A stretch of DNA of 64,000 nt from MPNP01 sp026710155 (lineage in GTDB: Bacteria > Pseudomonadota > Alphaproteobacteria > Rhodobacterales > Rhodobacteraceae). The stretch lies in the NCBI GenBank assembly GCA_965200885.1, contig OZ241737.1, forward strand, positions 248,001-312,000. Direction: 5' to 3'. The notes below the pieces were generated by a model. That model saw only the letters and a program-made list of their open reading frames with translations. It made no database searches and was not told the origin of the DNA. The translations under genes were made by a program, and so were the position numbers. This document shows, piece by piece, positions 45,944 to 55,026 of the stretch (positions within the stretch are counted from its first letter, which is position 1; the number at the start of each line of letters is the position of its first letter).

Positions 45944-46914
45944 GGCGTTACGAAAGACAAATGATCCTCCCAATCATTGGTACTTGTGGGCAGGATCGAC
46001 TTGCCGACGCCCATATTCTGATCATAGGAGCGGGTGGCTTGGCTGCTACTTCCCTGCCTTTGTTGGCAGGTGCTGGCATTGGCAGGTTAACAATCATGGA
46101 CGGCGACCAGATAGAACTGAGCAACCTCCACCGGCAGACTCTATTTAACGAAAATTGCATTGGCCGGTCCAAGGCTGAGGTGGCCGCTGAGCAATGTCGT
46201 GCGTTAAATTCCGAAATTGTCGTTGATTCCATTCCCCAAAATTTGAGTCCAGCAAATGTAAGCCAATATACGAAAGCTGATCTGATACTCGATTGTGCCG
46301 ATTCGTATGCTGTCAGTTACACATTAAGTGATTTTTGTCTGGCGAATAAGGTGCCACTTATCAGCGCATCGGCGCTGGGACTTTCTGGCTATGTTGGCGG
46401 TTTTTGTGGTTCGGCCCCGTCCCTACGGGCAGTATTCCCGCAGGCACCGGAAAGCGGGGCTAGCTGTTCGACATCAGGTGTATTGGGTCCATTGGTCAGT
46501 GTTTTAGGGGCTATGCAGGCCCAGATGGCTTTCAATCATCTGCTGGCGATTGATTCCCCACCACTCGGTCGTTTAATACGATATGACGGGCTGGATTGCA
46601 CGACATCGTCCTTTCGTTTTGATGATGCCACCGAACCTCAATCATATTTTCGTTTCTCTGCACCAGATCTTCTAAGTGATTCTGATTTCATTGTAGATCT
46701 GCGGGAGATCACGGAATCTATAAATTTGATTGATCCCCGGGCCCAACGTATCCCAGCACGAGAACTTACTTCGTTGCGGGATATCTCGCCAAAAGGTTGC
46801 AGCAGAAGACTGGCTCTTTGCTGTGCTACTGGATTACGTGCCTGGCGTATCGCTGAGCGTTTTCACAATCAATGGCCCGGTGATATCGTCCTTGTGGCAG
46901 CTTCTGCATCTTAA
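45940..46914 (+). CDS. thiF: ThiF-type adenylyltransferase with C-terminal rhodanese-like domain
   Basis: A 324-residue E1-like enzyme that adenylates the ThiS C-terminus. ATP site GAGGLAATSLP (30-40), the adenylate-binding LSNLHRQTLF, and the GASCSTSGVLGP region with the conserved Cys. The last 75 residues form a compact rhodanese-like domain with active loop CCATGLRAWR, which could hand sulfur to the carrier. The ATG at 45940 overlaps the thiE stop (ATGA). A MoeB-like role is possible, but the operon indicates thiamin. Confidence 0.9.
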   Translation: MRRYERQMILPIIGTCGQDRLADAHILIIGAGGLAATSLPLLAGAGIGRLTIMDGDQIELSNLHRQTLFNENCIGRSKAEVAAEQCRALNSEIVVDSIPQNLSPANVSQYTKADLILDCADSYAVSYTLSDFCLANKVPLISASALGLSGYVGGFCGSAPSLRAVFPQAPESGASCSTSGVLGPLVSVLGAMQAQMAFNHLLAIDSPPLGRLIRYDGLDCTTSSFRFDDATEPQSYFRFSAPDLLSDSDFIVDLREITESINLIDPRAQRIPARELTSLRDISPKGCSRRLALCCATGLRAWRIAERFHNQWPGDIVLVAASAS

Positions 46915-46933
46915 ATTAAAGGAACCAACTACA

Positions 46934-47869
46934 ATGAAAATCCTTCTTACTACAATCTTGATCCTTGTGGCACTGCCTGCAGCCTCTGCTGACCGGATGA
47001 CGCTCCTGCTCGACTGGTTTGTTAATCCTGACCACGGGCCTCTGATCATTGCCCAGGAAAAAGGTTTTTTTGCCCAACAGGGACTTGAAGTTGAAATCAT
47101 TCCCCCTGCTGACCCGTCAGCACCGTCCCGTCTTGTGGCTGCAGGTCAGGCTGAACTGGCGGTTTCTTATCAGCCGCAATTGCATCTGCAAATTCATGAG
47201 GGTTTAAACCTAAAGCGCGTCGGAACCTTGATTGCCACACCTTTGAACTGCCTGCTGGTACTCAAGAATGGCCCAATAAAAACCCCAGAGGATCTTCGAG
47301 GGAAGACAATTGGCTTCTCGGTCGCTGGTGTTGAAGAGGCTATACTCAGTGCAGTTTTGGGAACATACGGTGTATCCACCGATGAGATTGCATTGGTAAA
47401 TGTAAATTTTGCACTGTCACCACCGCTTATGTCCGGACAAGTGGACGCGGTGATCGGTGCCTACCGCAATTTTGAACTCAATCAGATGGAAATTGAAGGC
47501 GTTGAGGGAAAATGTTTCTATATAGAAGAGGAAGGAGTGCCACCATATGATGAACTTATCTATGTGGCTAATCCCGATCGCATGAATAGCGATCTAATTG
47601 CACGCTTTCTGGCCGCCGTCGAGAAGGCAACACAGTACATTGTCAATAATCCCGATGATAGCTGGATAATCTTTTCATCAACCGCACCTGAGTTGAATGA
47701 CGAACTTAATGCCAAGGCGTGGGTAGATACATTAACCCGCTTTGCCCTTCGACCAGCAGCTTTTGATGCTGGTCGATACGCAAGGTTTGAAAGATTCCTA
47801 ATGGAGTCCGGCTTGATTGCGAGTGTCAATCCAGTTGATTCAATTGCCATTGATGTGACCTCCCAATGA
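46934..47869 (+). CDS. thiY: Thiamin-precursor ABC transporter substrate-binding protein (ThiY/NMT1-like)
   Basis: A 311-residue exported protein with signal peptide (LLTTILILVALPAASA) and the NMT1/THI5-like fold: LLLDWFVNPDHGPLIIAQEK, where WFxNPDHG binds the pyrimidine. ThiY-type proteins collect formylaminopyrimidine. ATG 46934 opens right at the signal peptide; an in-frame upstream extension lies inside thiF and is discounted. The stop overlaps tenA. Confidence 0.9.
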   Translation: MKILLTTILILVALPAASADRMTLLLDWFVNPDHGPLIIAQEKGFFAQQGLEVEIIPPADPSAPSRLVAAGQAELAVSYQPQLHLQIHEGLNLKRVGTLIATPLNCLLVLKNGPIKTPEDLRGKTIGFSVAGVEEAILSAVLGTYGVSTDEIALVNVNFALSPPLMSGQVDAVIGAYRNFELNQMEIEGVEGKCFYIEEEGVPPYDELIYVANPDRMNSDLIARFLAAVEKATQYIVNNPDDSWIIFSSTAPELNDELNAKAWVDTLTRFALRPAAFDAGRYARFERFLMESGLIASVNPVDSIAIDVTSQ

Positions 47870-48549
47870 GTAGCCAACCCGACTATGGCAAAGTTTTTGC
47901 CATCTTGCGAAACCATGCCGGGGAACCGTGGCAAAAATACACGCACCATCCCTTCGTGGAAGCTCTAGCTGATGGTAGTCTACCACGCCCAGCATTTTTG
48001 CACTATTTGTGCCAGGACTATGTGTTTCTAATTCATTTTTCACGGGCATGGGCATTGGCAGCAGTAAAGTCAGAATATTACGAAGAATTGCTTGGGGCTG
48101 TAAGCATTGCCAATGCCCTGATATCAGAAGAGATGCAACTCCATATCGGAATCTGCGAAGCCGCCGGTATTCCTCGTGAAGAACTTCTGGCCACCAAGGA
48201 GCGTGCGGAGAACCTTGCCTATACCCGCTTTGTCCTTGAGACCGGTTTCAGTGGCGATCTGATTGATCTGCTGACCGCTCTCTTGCCCTGTGTCATGGGA
48301 TACGGCGAGATAGGTCTTCGATTGCGACAGAATGCGACAGCAGATTGTTACAAGGAATGGATTGAAACCTATGCTGGAGTTGATTACCAAAATGTCGCCA
48401 TATCGGTTGGGGCGTTGGTGGATGGTGCGTTTGCCCGTCGACTGGGATTGGAATTCGAGAAGACACCGCGTTTTGCATCTCTTTGTAGACGTTTTCTTAT
48501 TGCGACACAACTCGAAACGGAATTCTGGCAGATGGGCCTAACGCCTTGA
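47866..48549 (+). CDS. tenA: Aminopyrimidine aminohydrolase / thiaminase II (TenA)
   Basis: A 227-residue all-helical TenA protein that salvages thiamin breakdown pyrimidines by hydrolysing aminopyrimidine to HMP. The catalytic Cys lies in ALLPCVMGYGEIG. Start overlaps thiY by 4 bases. Lying between transporter genes, it probably processes what ThiXYZ imports. Confidence 0.94.
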   Translation: MSSQPDYGKVFAILRNHAGEPWQKYTHHPFVEALADGSLPRPAFLHYLCQDYVFLIHFSRAWALAAVKSEYYEELLGAVSIANALISEEMQLHIGICEAAGIPREELLATKERAENLAYTRFVLETGFSGDLIDLLTALLPCVMGYGEIGLRLRQNATADCYKEWIETYAGVDYQNVAISVGALVDGAFARRLGLEFEKTPRFASLCRRFLIATQLETEFWQMGLTP

Positions 48550-49289
48550 TCAACTTACCAATACCTCCCGCACTTGCAGTTACTTTCGAAGGTCATGCTG
48601 AATTCAATGGCGTTCCACTGTTTGCACCAATCAAGCTGGTACTCGAGGCTCAGCAATGGACTTGTTTGCTAGGAGGTTCGGGAACTGGCAAGTCTACAAT
48701 TCTACGGCTTATTGCCGGATTGGATACAGGTGCGAACTTTACTGGTCGTATTTATTCATCAGATGGAGGGCAAGTGTATGAACGCATTGCCTATATGGCC
48801 CAGGATGATTTGCTTCTCCCCTGGGCTACAGTCAAACGCAACATAACCTTGGGTGCTCTACTGCGAGGAAGAAAGCACGACAATTTGCGACTCGAGCAAT
48901 TGATGGAACGCATTGGCTTGACTCAACATGCTAATAAGAAACCAGGACAGCTTTCGGGCGGGCAAAGACAACGGGCTGCACTAGCACGTACCTTGATGGA
49001 AGATAAACCCGTAGTGTTGCTAGATGAACCTTTCTCTGCCCTTGACGCCAAGACTCGGATGCAGATGCAAGATCTTGCTGTTGAACTTCTTGTCGGTCGT
49101 ACTGTCCTTATTGTAACCCATGATCCTGGAGAGGCATCGCGTCTGGCTCATTCCATCGCCATCTTATCTCCTCGCGGATTGGATTTACGTCAACCTCCCA
49201 TCAGTTCGATACCACGTCCTATCGATGATTTGGGCAGTTTGGAATTTCATGCATCGTTAATACGTGATCTCATGACTGGAGAATCATGA
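48546..49289 (+). CDS. thiZ: Thiamin-precursor ABC transporter ATPase (ThiZ)
   Basis: A 247-residue ABC ATPase with Walker A GGSGTGKS (43-50), signature LSGGQRQRAALART and Walker B VVLLDEPFSALD. The start is a TTG whose bases overlap the tenA stop (TTGA). It resembles nitrate/taurine-type ATPases; operon position assigns it to thiamin-precursor uptake. Confidence 0.92.
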   Translation: MINLPIPPALAVTFEGHAEFNGVPLFAPIKLVLEAQQWTCLLGGSGTGKSTILRLIAGLDTGANFTGRIYSSDGGQVYERIAYMAQDDLLLPWATVKRNITLGALLRGRKHDNLRLEQLMERIGLTQHANKKPGQLSGGQRQRAALARTLMEDKPVVLLDEPFSALDAKTRMQMQDLAVELLVGRTVLIVTHDPGEASRLAHSIAILSPRGLDLRQPPISSIPRPIDDLGSLEFHASLIRDLMTGES

Positions 49290-50017
49290 AAACCGTTTTT
49301 CCCATTATCATGGCAACCGCGTTTGCGATTCTGGTGTGGCAGATGGTGGTCAGTTTGACCGGATTGCCACGTTTCATTCTGCCTTCCCCACTACTGGTAA
49401 TGGAGACATGGTGGCAAAATCGTGGGTTGATTTTAGAGCATTTGCTTGTTACAGCTGCTTCTGTTTTGATCGGGCTTATGATTGGTACATTGCTAGGTAT
49501 CGTAACCGCCATCCAACTCGCTGCTTCGCAAGGCATGCTCATTCTCTTCCGCCCTATCCTTGTCTTCACACAAGCCTTACCGGTTTTTGCCTTGGCACCC
49601 ATTTTAACCTTGTGGCTTGGCTTTGGCCTCTCATCAAAAGTTGCCATGGCGGTACTTATCATCTATTTTCCGGTGGCCTCATCTTTTTTGGACGGATTGT
49701 TGCGTACACCTCCAGGATATCTGGATTTGGCGAGAACGATGCAAGCCCGATCACTGGGCATTCTGTTCCATATACGAATTCCGGCTGCTTTTCCCTCTTT
49801 GTCTTCGGGGCTCAGACTGGCCGCTGTTTATGCACCGATTGGCGCTGTAATAGGTGAGTGGGTTGGCTCTTCACGGGGTCTTGGTTATTTAATGTTACTG
49901 GCAAATGGACGAGCCAAAACAGACCTGATGTTTGCCGCCGTTTTGACCCTTGGCTTGTTCGCAATCCTGCTCCATATCATGATTGGCAAACTCGCAGGTC
50001 GGCTGGAGAGAGCGTGA
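49286..50017 (+). CDS. thiX: Thiamin-precursor ABC transporter permease (ThiX)
   Basis: A 243-residue inner-membrane permease with about six helices and the EAA-like loop ARTMQARSLGILFHIRIPAA. Start overlaps thiZ by 4 bases. Last gene of the operon; no hairpin terminator was recognised after it. Confidence 0.92.
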   Translation: MKTVFPIIMATAFAILVWQMVVSLTGLPRFILPSPLLVMETWWQNRGLILEHLLVTAASVLIGLMIGTLLGIVTAIQLAASQGMLILFRPILVFTQALPVFALAPILTLWLGFGLSSKVAMAVLIIYFPVASSFLDGLLRTPPGYLDLARTMQARSLGILFHIRIPAAFPSLSSGLRLAAVYAPIGAVIGEWVGSSRGLGYLMLLANGRAKTDLMFAAVLTLGLFAILLHIMIGKLAGRLERA

Positions 50018-50530
50018 TTGGCAGATTTGTGTTTCTCATAAAACCAATTTTTCTTTTATACTTTTACACCGCCCTGCCGGCAAGCCAGATTTAATTTTGT
50101 ATCACTGATCAAAAATCAATATTTGGCAGAGGTTATTTGTACGAACTGAAGGTCCCTTTCATTGCTTGTGTTGACCGGGTATGCCAGTGCATCAATATTC
50201 GTCGTTCCCCTGATGCCATAAACATTGACAGGGGTCATCGCAATAATCATCACTTATTGAATAAAAACATTGTTGGTATTTGGATTTACTTTTCGGACTC
50301 CATAATAACGGCCGTGGCTGCCAATCATGGAATGTGACATGCTAGATTGATTGTTGGTATCAGCTTTTCCAGTTGCCAGCGTTTTTTGATGTTTTGAAGT
50401 ACAATCTGTTTCAACTTTGCACTGATTGACACCCAGATGTTGAGAGTTGTAAATTTACCCCTAGATAATCCTATTATGGATTTAGTTGATCCATCCAATC
50501 AATTCCAAAAATAAATCATAGGATTTAAAT
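50018..50530. other. Intergenic region between the thi operon and ppaC
   Basis: A 66-codon frame (50137-50337) has no recognisable product. Nothing else with coding character, and no inverted repeat of note, was seen. The 3' part is A/T-rich and probably carries the ppaC promoter. Confidence 0.4.
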
Positions 50531-51451
50531 GTGATAAAAGTTTTAGGTCATAAATCACCAGATACCGACTCCACGGGCTCTCCAATTGTTTGGTCCTGGT
50601 ATTTAAACGAATGTCGGAATAAAAATAGCAAGGCAGTTTTACAGGGTGACCCCAATAATGAAGCAAAATTCGTCCTGGATTATTGGGGATTGGAATTACC
50701 CGAAATTATTGAAGACCTCTCTGATGGGGAAGATGTTGTGATCGTGGATACCAACAATGTTTCGGAACTACCTGAAAACATCGGTAATGCAAACATTATC
50801 GGAATTATTGATCATCATCTCCTGCAGGGCGGGCTAAGCACAAGCACTCCAATCGAAGTTACCGTCAGACCACTTGCCTGTACGGCTACAATCATGCTTG
50901 ATCTCATGGGAAGTGAGATAATTGCATGGATGCCTAGGTCAATAAAGGGTGTGGCGCTCAGCTGTATTCTTTCGGATACCCTGGAATTTCGTTCTCCGAC
51001 AACTACTGACCATGACCGCAAAGTTGCTGAAAACCTTGCCAAGGAACTGGATATCGACATTTCAAATTACACTGCTGAAATGTTTGCAGCCAAATCAGAT
51101 GTTTCCATGTTCACTGACAATCAACTTATCATGATTGACTCCAAAATGTATGACCTTGATGGTAAAAAGCTGAGAATTTCGGTTTTGGAAACAACGACCC
51201 CTTCACAAGTTCTGGATCGAACATCATCGTTGTTGGAGAGTCTCAATGCAAGTGCAGAAAGTGAAAATATCGATGTCGTATTGATGTTTGTCGTTGATAT
51301 ATTGAATGGAAACTCGACCCTGTTTGTACCAAACGAAATGGTTAGAACCATTGCCAAAAGAAGTTTTGGAGTTGAAGGAATCGGGAATACCCTTGAATTG
51401 CCTGGGATTGTAAGCAGGAAAAAGCAGATCATTCCCAACCTCAAACTCTGA
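50531..51451 (+). CDS. ppaC: Manganese-dependent (family II) inorganic pyrophosphatase
   Basis: A 306-residue DHH-superfamily phosphatase that hydrolyses pyrophosphate in the cytoplasm. Mn-binding motifs GHKSPDTDS (6-14), VDTNN (72-76) and DHH (94-96); the C-terminal RKKQIIP contains the Arg-Lys pair that grips the substrate. GTG start at 50531. Typical length. The HAD gene follows after 24 bases. Confidence 0.94.
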   Translation: MIKVLGHKSPDTDSTGSPIVWSWYLNECRNKNSKAVLQGDPNNEAKFVLDYWGLELPEIIEDLSDGEDVVIVDTNNVSELPENIGNANIIGIIDHHLLQGGLSTSTPIEVTVRPLACTATIMLDLMGSEIIAWMPRSIKGVALSCILSDTLEFRSPTTTDHDRKVAENLAKELDIDISNYTAEMFAAKSDVSMFTDNQLIMIDSKMYDLDGKKLRISVLETTTPSQVLDRTSSLLESLNASAESENIDVVLMFVVDILNGNSTLFVPNEMVRTIAKRSFGVEGIGNTLELPGIVSRKKQIIPNLKL

Positions 51452-51475
51452 TAGCCACTCACTGTCCAAAATACC

Positions 51476-52351
51476 ATGACCCGAATTATTGCCTCATTCA
51501 ATGAGATTGCTTTGGATTATGATGTCTTGTTTTTTGATGTATGGGGCTGTCTTCATGATGGCGTAAAACCATACCCCAAGGCAATCGATGGTCTATTTGA
51601 ATACAAAAAACGTGGTGGAACCGTTGTTTTGCTCACCAATTCACCTCGCCCGGGACATATGACAACCAAACAGATAAACTCCATTGGAGTCCCCAGGGAA
51701 TCTTGGGATATAATCGTCACCTCGGGTGATGCGGCTCAGCATTCCCTTTTCAGTGGGGATGTAGGAAATAATGTTTATCATATTGGAACAATAAATGAAT
51801 ATCCATTCTTCCATGAAGGAAAGAGTGACACCCCTTCACCCAAAATCAATCGGGTCCCGCTCCAAGATGCTGAAGGAATTGTATGCACTGGACCCTTTGA
51901 TGAAAATTTGGATAACGCTTCTGATTACTTGCCTGACCTCGAAATTGCACTGTCCAAGGGAATGAAACTATTATGTGCCAACCCGGACCTGGAAGTGCAT
52001 CGTGGTGCAAAAAAAGTTATTTGTGCCGGTGCGATAGCCAGACAATATGAAATGATAGGTGGAGATGTTCTGCTATTCGGCAAACCCAAGGCCGAAATCT
52101 ACAATTTGGCCTACGCCCGAGCTAAAAAATTGCTGGGCCGATTGGAGAAAAGCAGGATTCTTTGTGTGGGAGACGGTCCATTGACAGATCTTGCAGGTGC
52201 CATCAGAAATGGCTATCCTTCACTTTTTGTGACGGGTGGTCTAGCCAGGGAGGAAACAGGAACGAATGAACAACCTGAACCAAATAAACTGCATCGATTT
52301 CTTGCATGGATTGATATGAAACCAGATTTTGCCATAGGATATTTTGGGTAG
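51476..52351 (+). CDS. HAD-superfamily hydrolase, TIGR01459 type
   Basis: A 291-residue NagD-like HAD phosphatase: motif I DVWGCLHDG (21-29), motif II VVLLTNSPR, and late GDGPLTDLAGA. TIGR01459 members are alphaproteobacterial and usually sit beside ribF; here ribF is 3.6 kb away with element debris between. Substrate unknown. Confidence 0.92.
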   Translation: MTRIIASFNEIALDYDVLFFDVWGCLHDGVKPYPKAIDGLFEYKKRGGTVVLLTNSPRPGHMTTKQINSIGVPRESWDIIVTSGDAAQHSLFSGDVGNNVYHIGTINEYPFFHEGKSDTPSPKINRVPLQDAEGIVCTGPFDENLDNASDYLPDLEIALSKGMKLLCANPDLEVHRGAKKVICAGAIARQYEMIGGDVLLFGKPKAEIYNLAYARAKKLLGRLEKSRILCVGDGPLTDLAGAIRNGYPSLFVTGGLAREETGTNEQPEPNKLHRFLAWIDMKPDFAIGYFG

Positions 52352-52497
52352 TTTCGATTTCCTTAAAGGGTACCTGTAATTTTCTCTTATTCCTGAAGGT
52401 ATCCGATTTTCAATAAATTTAGATGCCTTTTTCTTTATCAAATATTTTTCATCAATTTCAAATGGGGAATTATACTCGTTAATTTATTTGATTGATT

Positions 52498-53068
52498 GTA
52501 ACTATTCAGGTACCTAATTATTGAATATCATGAACAATCCGATTGTTCCTGTTGACCTTCTGAAAGTCAAGCCTGATTTTTGGTCATGATAAGACGGCAC
52601 GAGCTGCAAAACGCCACTTTGGCAAATAATTCTGCAGCAGTACCCTTTGATACGGACCCATGACGTTGCGTTCCTCCTTATTCCCAATCCGTTGATGTAC
52701 AGGTTTTGTTGGAAGCACTTGCTGCCAGGAATTCCAGAATAGGGGAACTGGAGTTGGCCTTGGCCGGGCTGGTCGCAAGGGTCATGCGCTGTGCCGCACC
52801 AAAAGGCCGGATCATGTCAGGCATCATGTTCCCGATCATAGTGCGCATTGCGGTCATGGTCTTGATGAAGGGATGTCGTAACCGGTGGAGACACGACAGG
52901 TCCATGACATTCTCCTTCCACCGCCTCTTGTGGTTGCGGACCACATTGTCCACAAGTGTGTCTGTCCGTGCTGCAGCAGGGAAACCGGGGCTTCCTTCCC
53001 CGACCATGTCGGGGCCCCGGTCCGGTATGGTCCCAATGTATCGGACCTAATGACCTGCCAAACTCCAT
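52498..53068 (+). mobile_element. IS66-family insertion sequence remnant
   Basis: Left end GTAACTATTCAGGTACCT (52498-52515) and the adjoining roughly 70 bases match the copies at 29088 and, inverted, 5690. Transposase fragments follow in the same direction. The right end is missing. The remaining intergenic DNA from 52352 to 53238 shows no other gene. Confidence 0.75.
52706..53060 (+). pseudogene. IS66 transposase (TnpC) fragments
   Basis: The N-terminal coiled coil (MLEALAARNSRIGELELALA) is followed, after a scrambled segment and frame change, by the zinc-binding region: VCPCCSRETGASFPDHVGAP then VRYGPNV, matching the TnpC order 'CPCCG..T.A.FP..V.APVQYGP'. The catalytic core is absent. Confidence 0.7.
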
Positions 53069-53173
53069 AAATGACGCCTAAAAGTGACTAAAAGGAGAAA
53101 AAGGAGGCTGTTGTGTAGTTATGTATATAATTCCCTAAATTTAGCTCTGGGATCAGGGAATAAAAAAACTCCC

Positions 53174-53202
53174 TTGACTCCTTATTGTTTGATATTTATT
53201 CT
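53174..53202 (+). promoter_or_regulatory. Putative sigma-70-type promoter for the DUF2188 gene
   Basis: TTGACT (53174-53179), 17-base spacer, TATTCT (53197-53202), 36 bases upstream of the start codon. Just left of it (53115-53142) a degraded relative of the 'TATATAATCCCCTAAATTT' repeat end is visible. Prediction by pattern only. Confidence 0.4.
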
Positions 53203-53238
53203 CTAGAGAGGTAGTTAAGCGGCAACGGAGGTGATGAT

Positions 53239-53463
53239 ATGGCAACAAAAGGTCAGCATGTTGTTTTCCGGAGTGGTAAATGGGCAGTCCGGAGAACTGG
53301 GTCAGAAAGGGTAACCAGGAAATTCAATACCCAGAAGGAAGCCATAAGGGAAGCACGTAGGATTGCTAAAAACCAGGGAGCTGAACTCTATATCCACGGT
53401 CGCGATGGCCGAATAAGGGATCGAGACTCATACGGACGAGATTCATACCCGCCACCGGGATAA
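53239..53463 (+). CDS. DUF2188 domain-containing protein
   Basis: A 74-residue protein that is essentially one DUF2188 domain: HVVFRSGKWAVRRTGSERVT, a TQKEAIREARRIAKNQGAEL helix, and the ending LYIHGRDGRIRDRDSYG. The family is widespread and uncharacterised; its compact basic form may bind nucleic acid, which is inference. The start is set by an almost perfect anti-16S match (GGAGGTGAT) 5 bases before the ATG. The next gene starts 8 bases downstream, so they probably work together. Confidence 0.85.
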   Translation: MATKGQHVVFRSGKWAVRRTGSERVTRKFNTQKEAIREARRIAKNQGAELYIHGRDGRIRDRDSYGRDSYPPPG

Positions 53464-53470
53464 TTTTCGT

Positions 53471-54103
53471 TTGCCCGACAAGAATTTCCACAAGAATGTT
53501 TTCATCAACTGTCCATTTGATGATGAATATAAGTTGATTCTAGAGGCAATCCTTTTTTGCCTTATCCGGTTGGGGTTCAAACCCAGGATTGCCACGGAAC
53601 GGCAGGATTCAGGTGAAAGCCGCCTGGACAAGATCCGGGGACTTATCCGCTGTTCGAAATACTCGATCCATGATTTGAGCCGGTGCATGTCAACCTCTTC
53701 CGGTGAACTCCACCGGATGAACATGCCCTTTGAACTCGGCTTGGATTTCGGTTGCAGGAACTTCGGTGGTCCTCCTTTTGACCAAAAAAGGATTTTGATC
53801 TTGGAGAAGAAGCAATATCGTTATAAGGAATTCATTTCAGATCTCTCGGGAAATGATATTGAAGCCCATGATAACGCTTATGATAAAGCAATTGGAAAGG
53901 TCAGGAACTGGATAAGAACCTTTGATAACTCTGGACCTAACGTGACCGATAAAATGGTGATAGGGGAATATGAACAGTTCTGGGGGGAGCACTATGATAA
54001 CTTGTGGGCCCAAGGCTATTCCGATGATGATATAGAGAATCTCCCGACTAATGCGTTGATGGACGCAATGATCCAGTGGCTACAATCTGATCAAAATCAA
54101 TAA
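53471..54103 (+). CDS. Conserved protein of unknown function, possible nucleotide-binding (TIR/SLOG-like) fold
   Basis: A 210-residue protein beginning at a TTG (no nearby ATG in frame). Strongly patterned blocks suggest a conserved family: NVFINCPFDDEYKLILEAIL, FKPRIATERQDSGESRLDKI, a CSKYSIHDLSR motif, MNMPFELGLDFG, then KRILILEKKQYRYKEFISDL. The order (hydrophobic strand, CPFD, DSGE, SxHDLSR, PFELG) resembles Rossmann-like nucleotide-binding proteins of conflict systems such as TIR-like domains; this is inference. It pairs with the DUF2188 gene and is bordered by IS66 and ISAs1 debris, i.e. it is an accessory island. Confidence 0.7.
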   Translation: MPDKNFHKNVFINCPFDDEYKLILEAILFCLIRLGFKPRIATERQDSGESRLDKIRGLIRCSKYSIHDLSRCMSTSSGELHRMNMPFELGLDFGCRNFGGPPFDQKRILILEKKQYRYKEFISDLSGNDIEAHDNAYDKAIGKVRNWIRTFDNSGPNVTDKMVIGEYEQFWGEHYDNLWAQGYSDDDIENLPTNALMDAMIQWLQSDQNQ

Positions 54104-54214
54104 AGACAGCAAAGTTCCACTAATAGCCAGGCGGCCTCGGCGGTTTCAAATCCAATGAAAACGGATAGCTCCATTCATCATCCGGACGTTTCTCCTGCTC
54201 TTTACCGAACATCC

Positions 54215-54475
54215 TCAAACGTCTCTTGATTGCCTGTCCAATCGCTCCAATTGCCCTGGCAATTCCTGCAATGACCTGATCTGCTCTTCCAACCCTTTCA
54301 ACTGAGCATTCAAAATCCTCTGATTGCCCGACAAGACCTTCATATTGGTGTTCAAGTTCTGCAAAAGCCCAGTCAAGCGGGCTTCCCGCTTGTCCCAATC
54401 CTTCTGGATCCTGCCAATCCGGTCCAGTAACGCCTCTCGATGCCTGTTCTTGCGTCCATTTCCCTCTCCTTTCAT
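54215..54475 (-). CDS. Small coiled-coil protein, hypothetical
   Basis: An 86-codon frame from ATG 54475: basic start, then a continuous heptad pattern (DRIGRIQKDWDKREARLTGL, LKGLEEQIRSLQELPGQLER). Composition is protein-like, but there is no clear ribosome-binding site and no family. It may be a remnant of the ISAs1-side DNA. Confidence 0.3.
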   Translation of the reverse strand: MKGEGNGRKNRHREALLDRIGRIQKDWDKREARLTGLLQNLNTNMKVLSGNQRILNAQLKGLEEQIRSLQELPGQLERLDRQSRDV

Positions 54476-55026
54476 TCGACCCGATGGCTCGTTTGCTTTG
54501 AGGATTACATACTTGACTACGCAGGTTTGCAATTTTCCTCCCGACCTGAACAATCCCGCCTGATCAGAACCGGAGATGTCGCCGATATCAGGATCGGAAC
54601 CCGGTCGAATGAAACCTCCATGGTCATGACGGGTGAGCATCCTGTCATGAACGGTGGTATCAAGCCATCCGGCCATCACAATCAAGTCACCGCCTGACCG
54701 GATTCCATTGCCATGAGCCAGGGCGGTGCATCGGCAGGCCATGTGGATTTGATGCCCATTCGGTTTGGGTCGGGGCCGATTGTTGTGTTGCAACGTCGAA
54801 AACACCGGATGTCATGACAAGACACCTTTTTCATGTAGTGCGGAATGGGGAGGGAATTCTTATGGCAAACAAATCGGGAAGGGGAAATGCCATTTCGGGG
54901 CTTGGGAAGGCGGTTTCTGAAGCTGGAGCATGGTATGCCCAGGCCATGACGCTTTTTCCGACCTGTTCCGCATCCTTGATCCTGCGGGTCTTCAGCATGT
55001 CTTGCCGAGTCTGGCCATGGAATGTG
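54476..55026. other. Degenerate high-G+C stretch, no supported gene
   Basis: Frames on both strands are short and unlike known proteins. It adjoins the ISAs1 transposase fragment, and probably includes its decayed 5' part. Confidence 0.35.

Noticed and set aside
50137..50337. 66-codon frame between thiX and ppaC
   Set aside because: No ribosome-binding site, no hydrophobic or domain pattern and no family resemblance.
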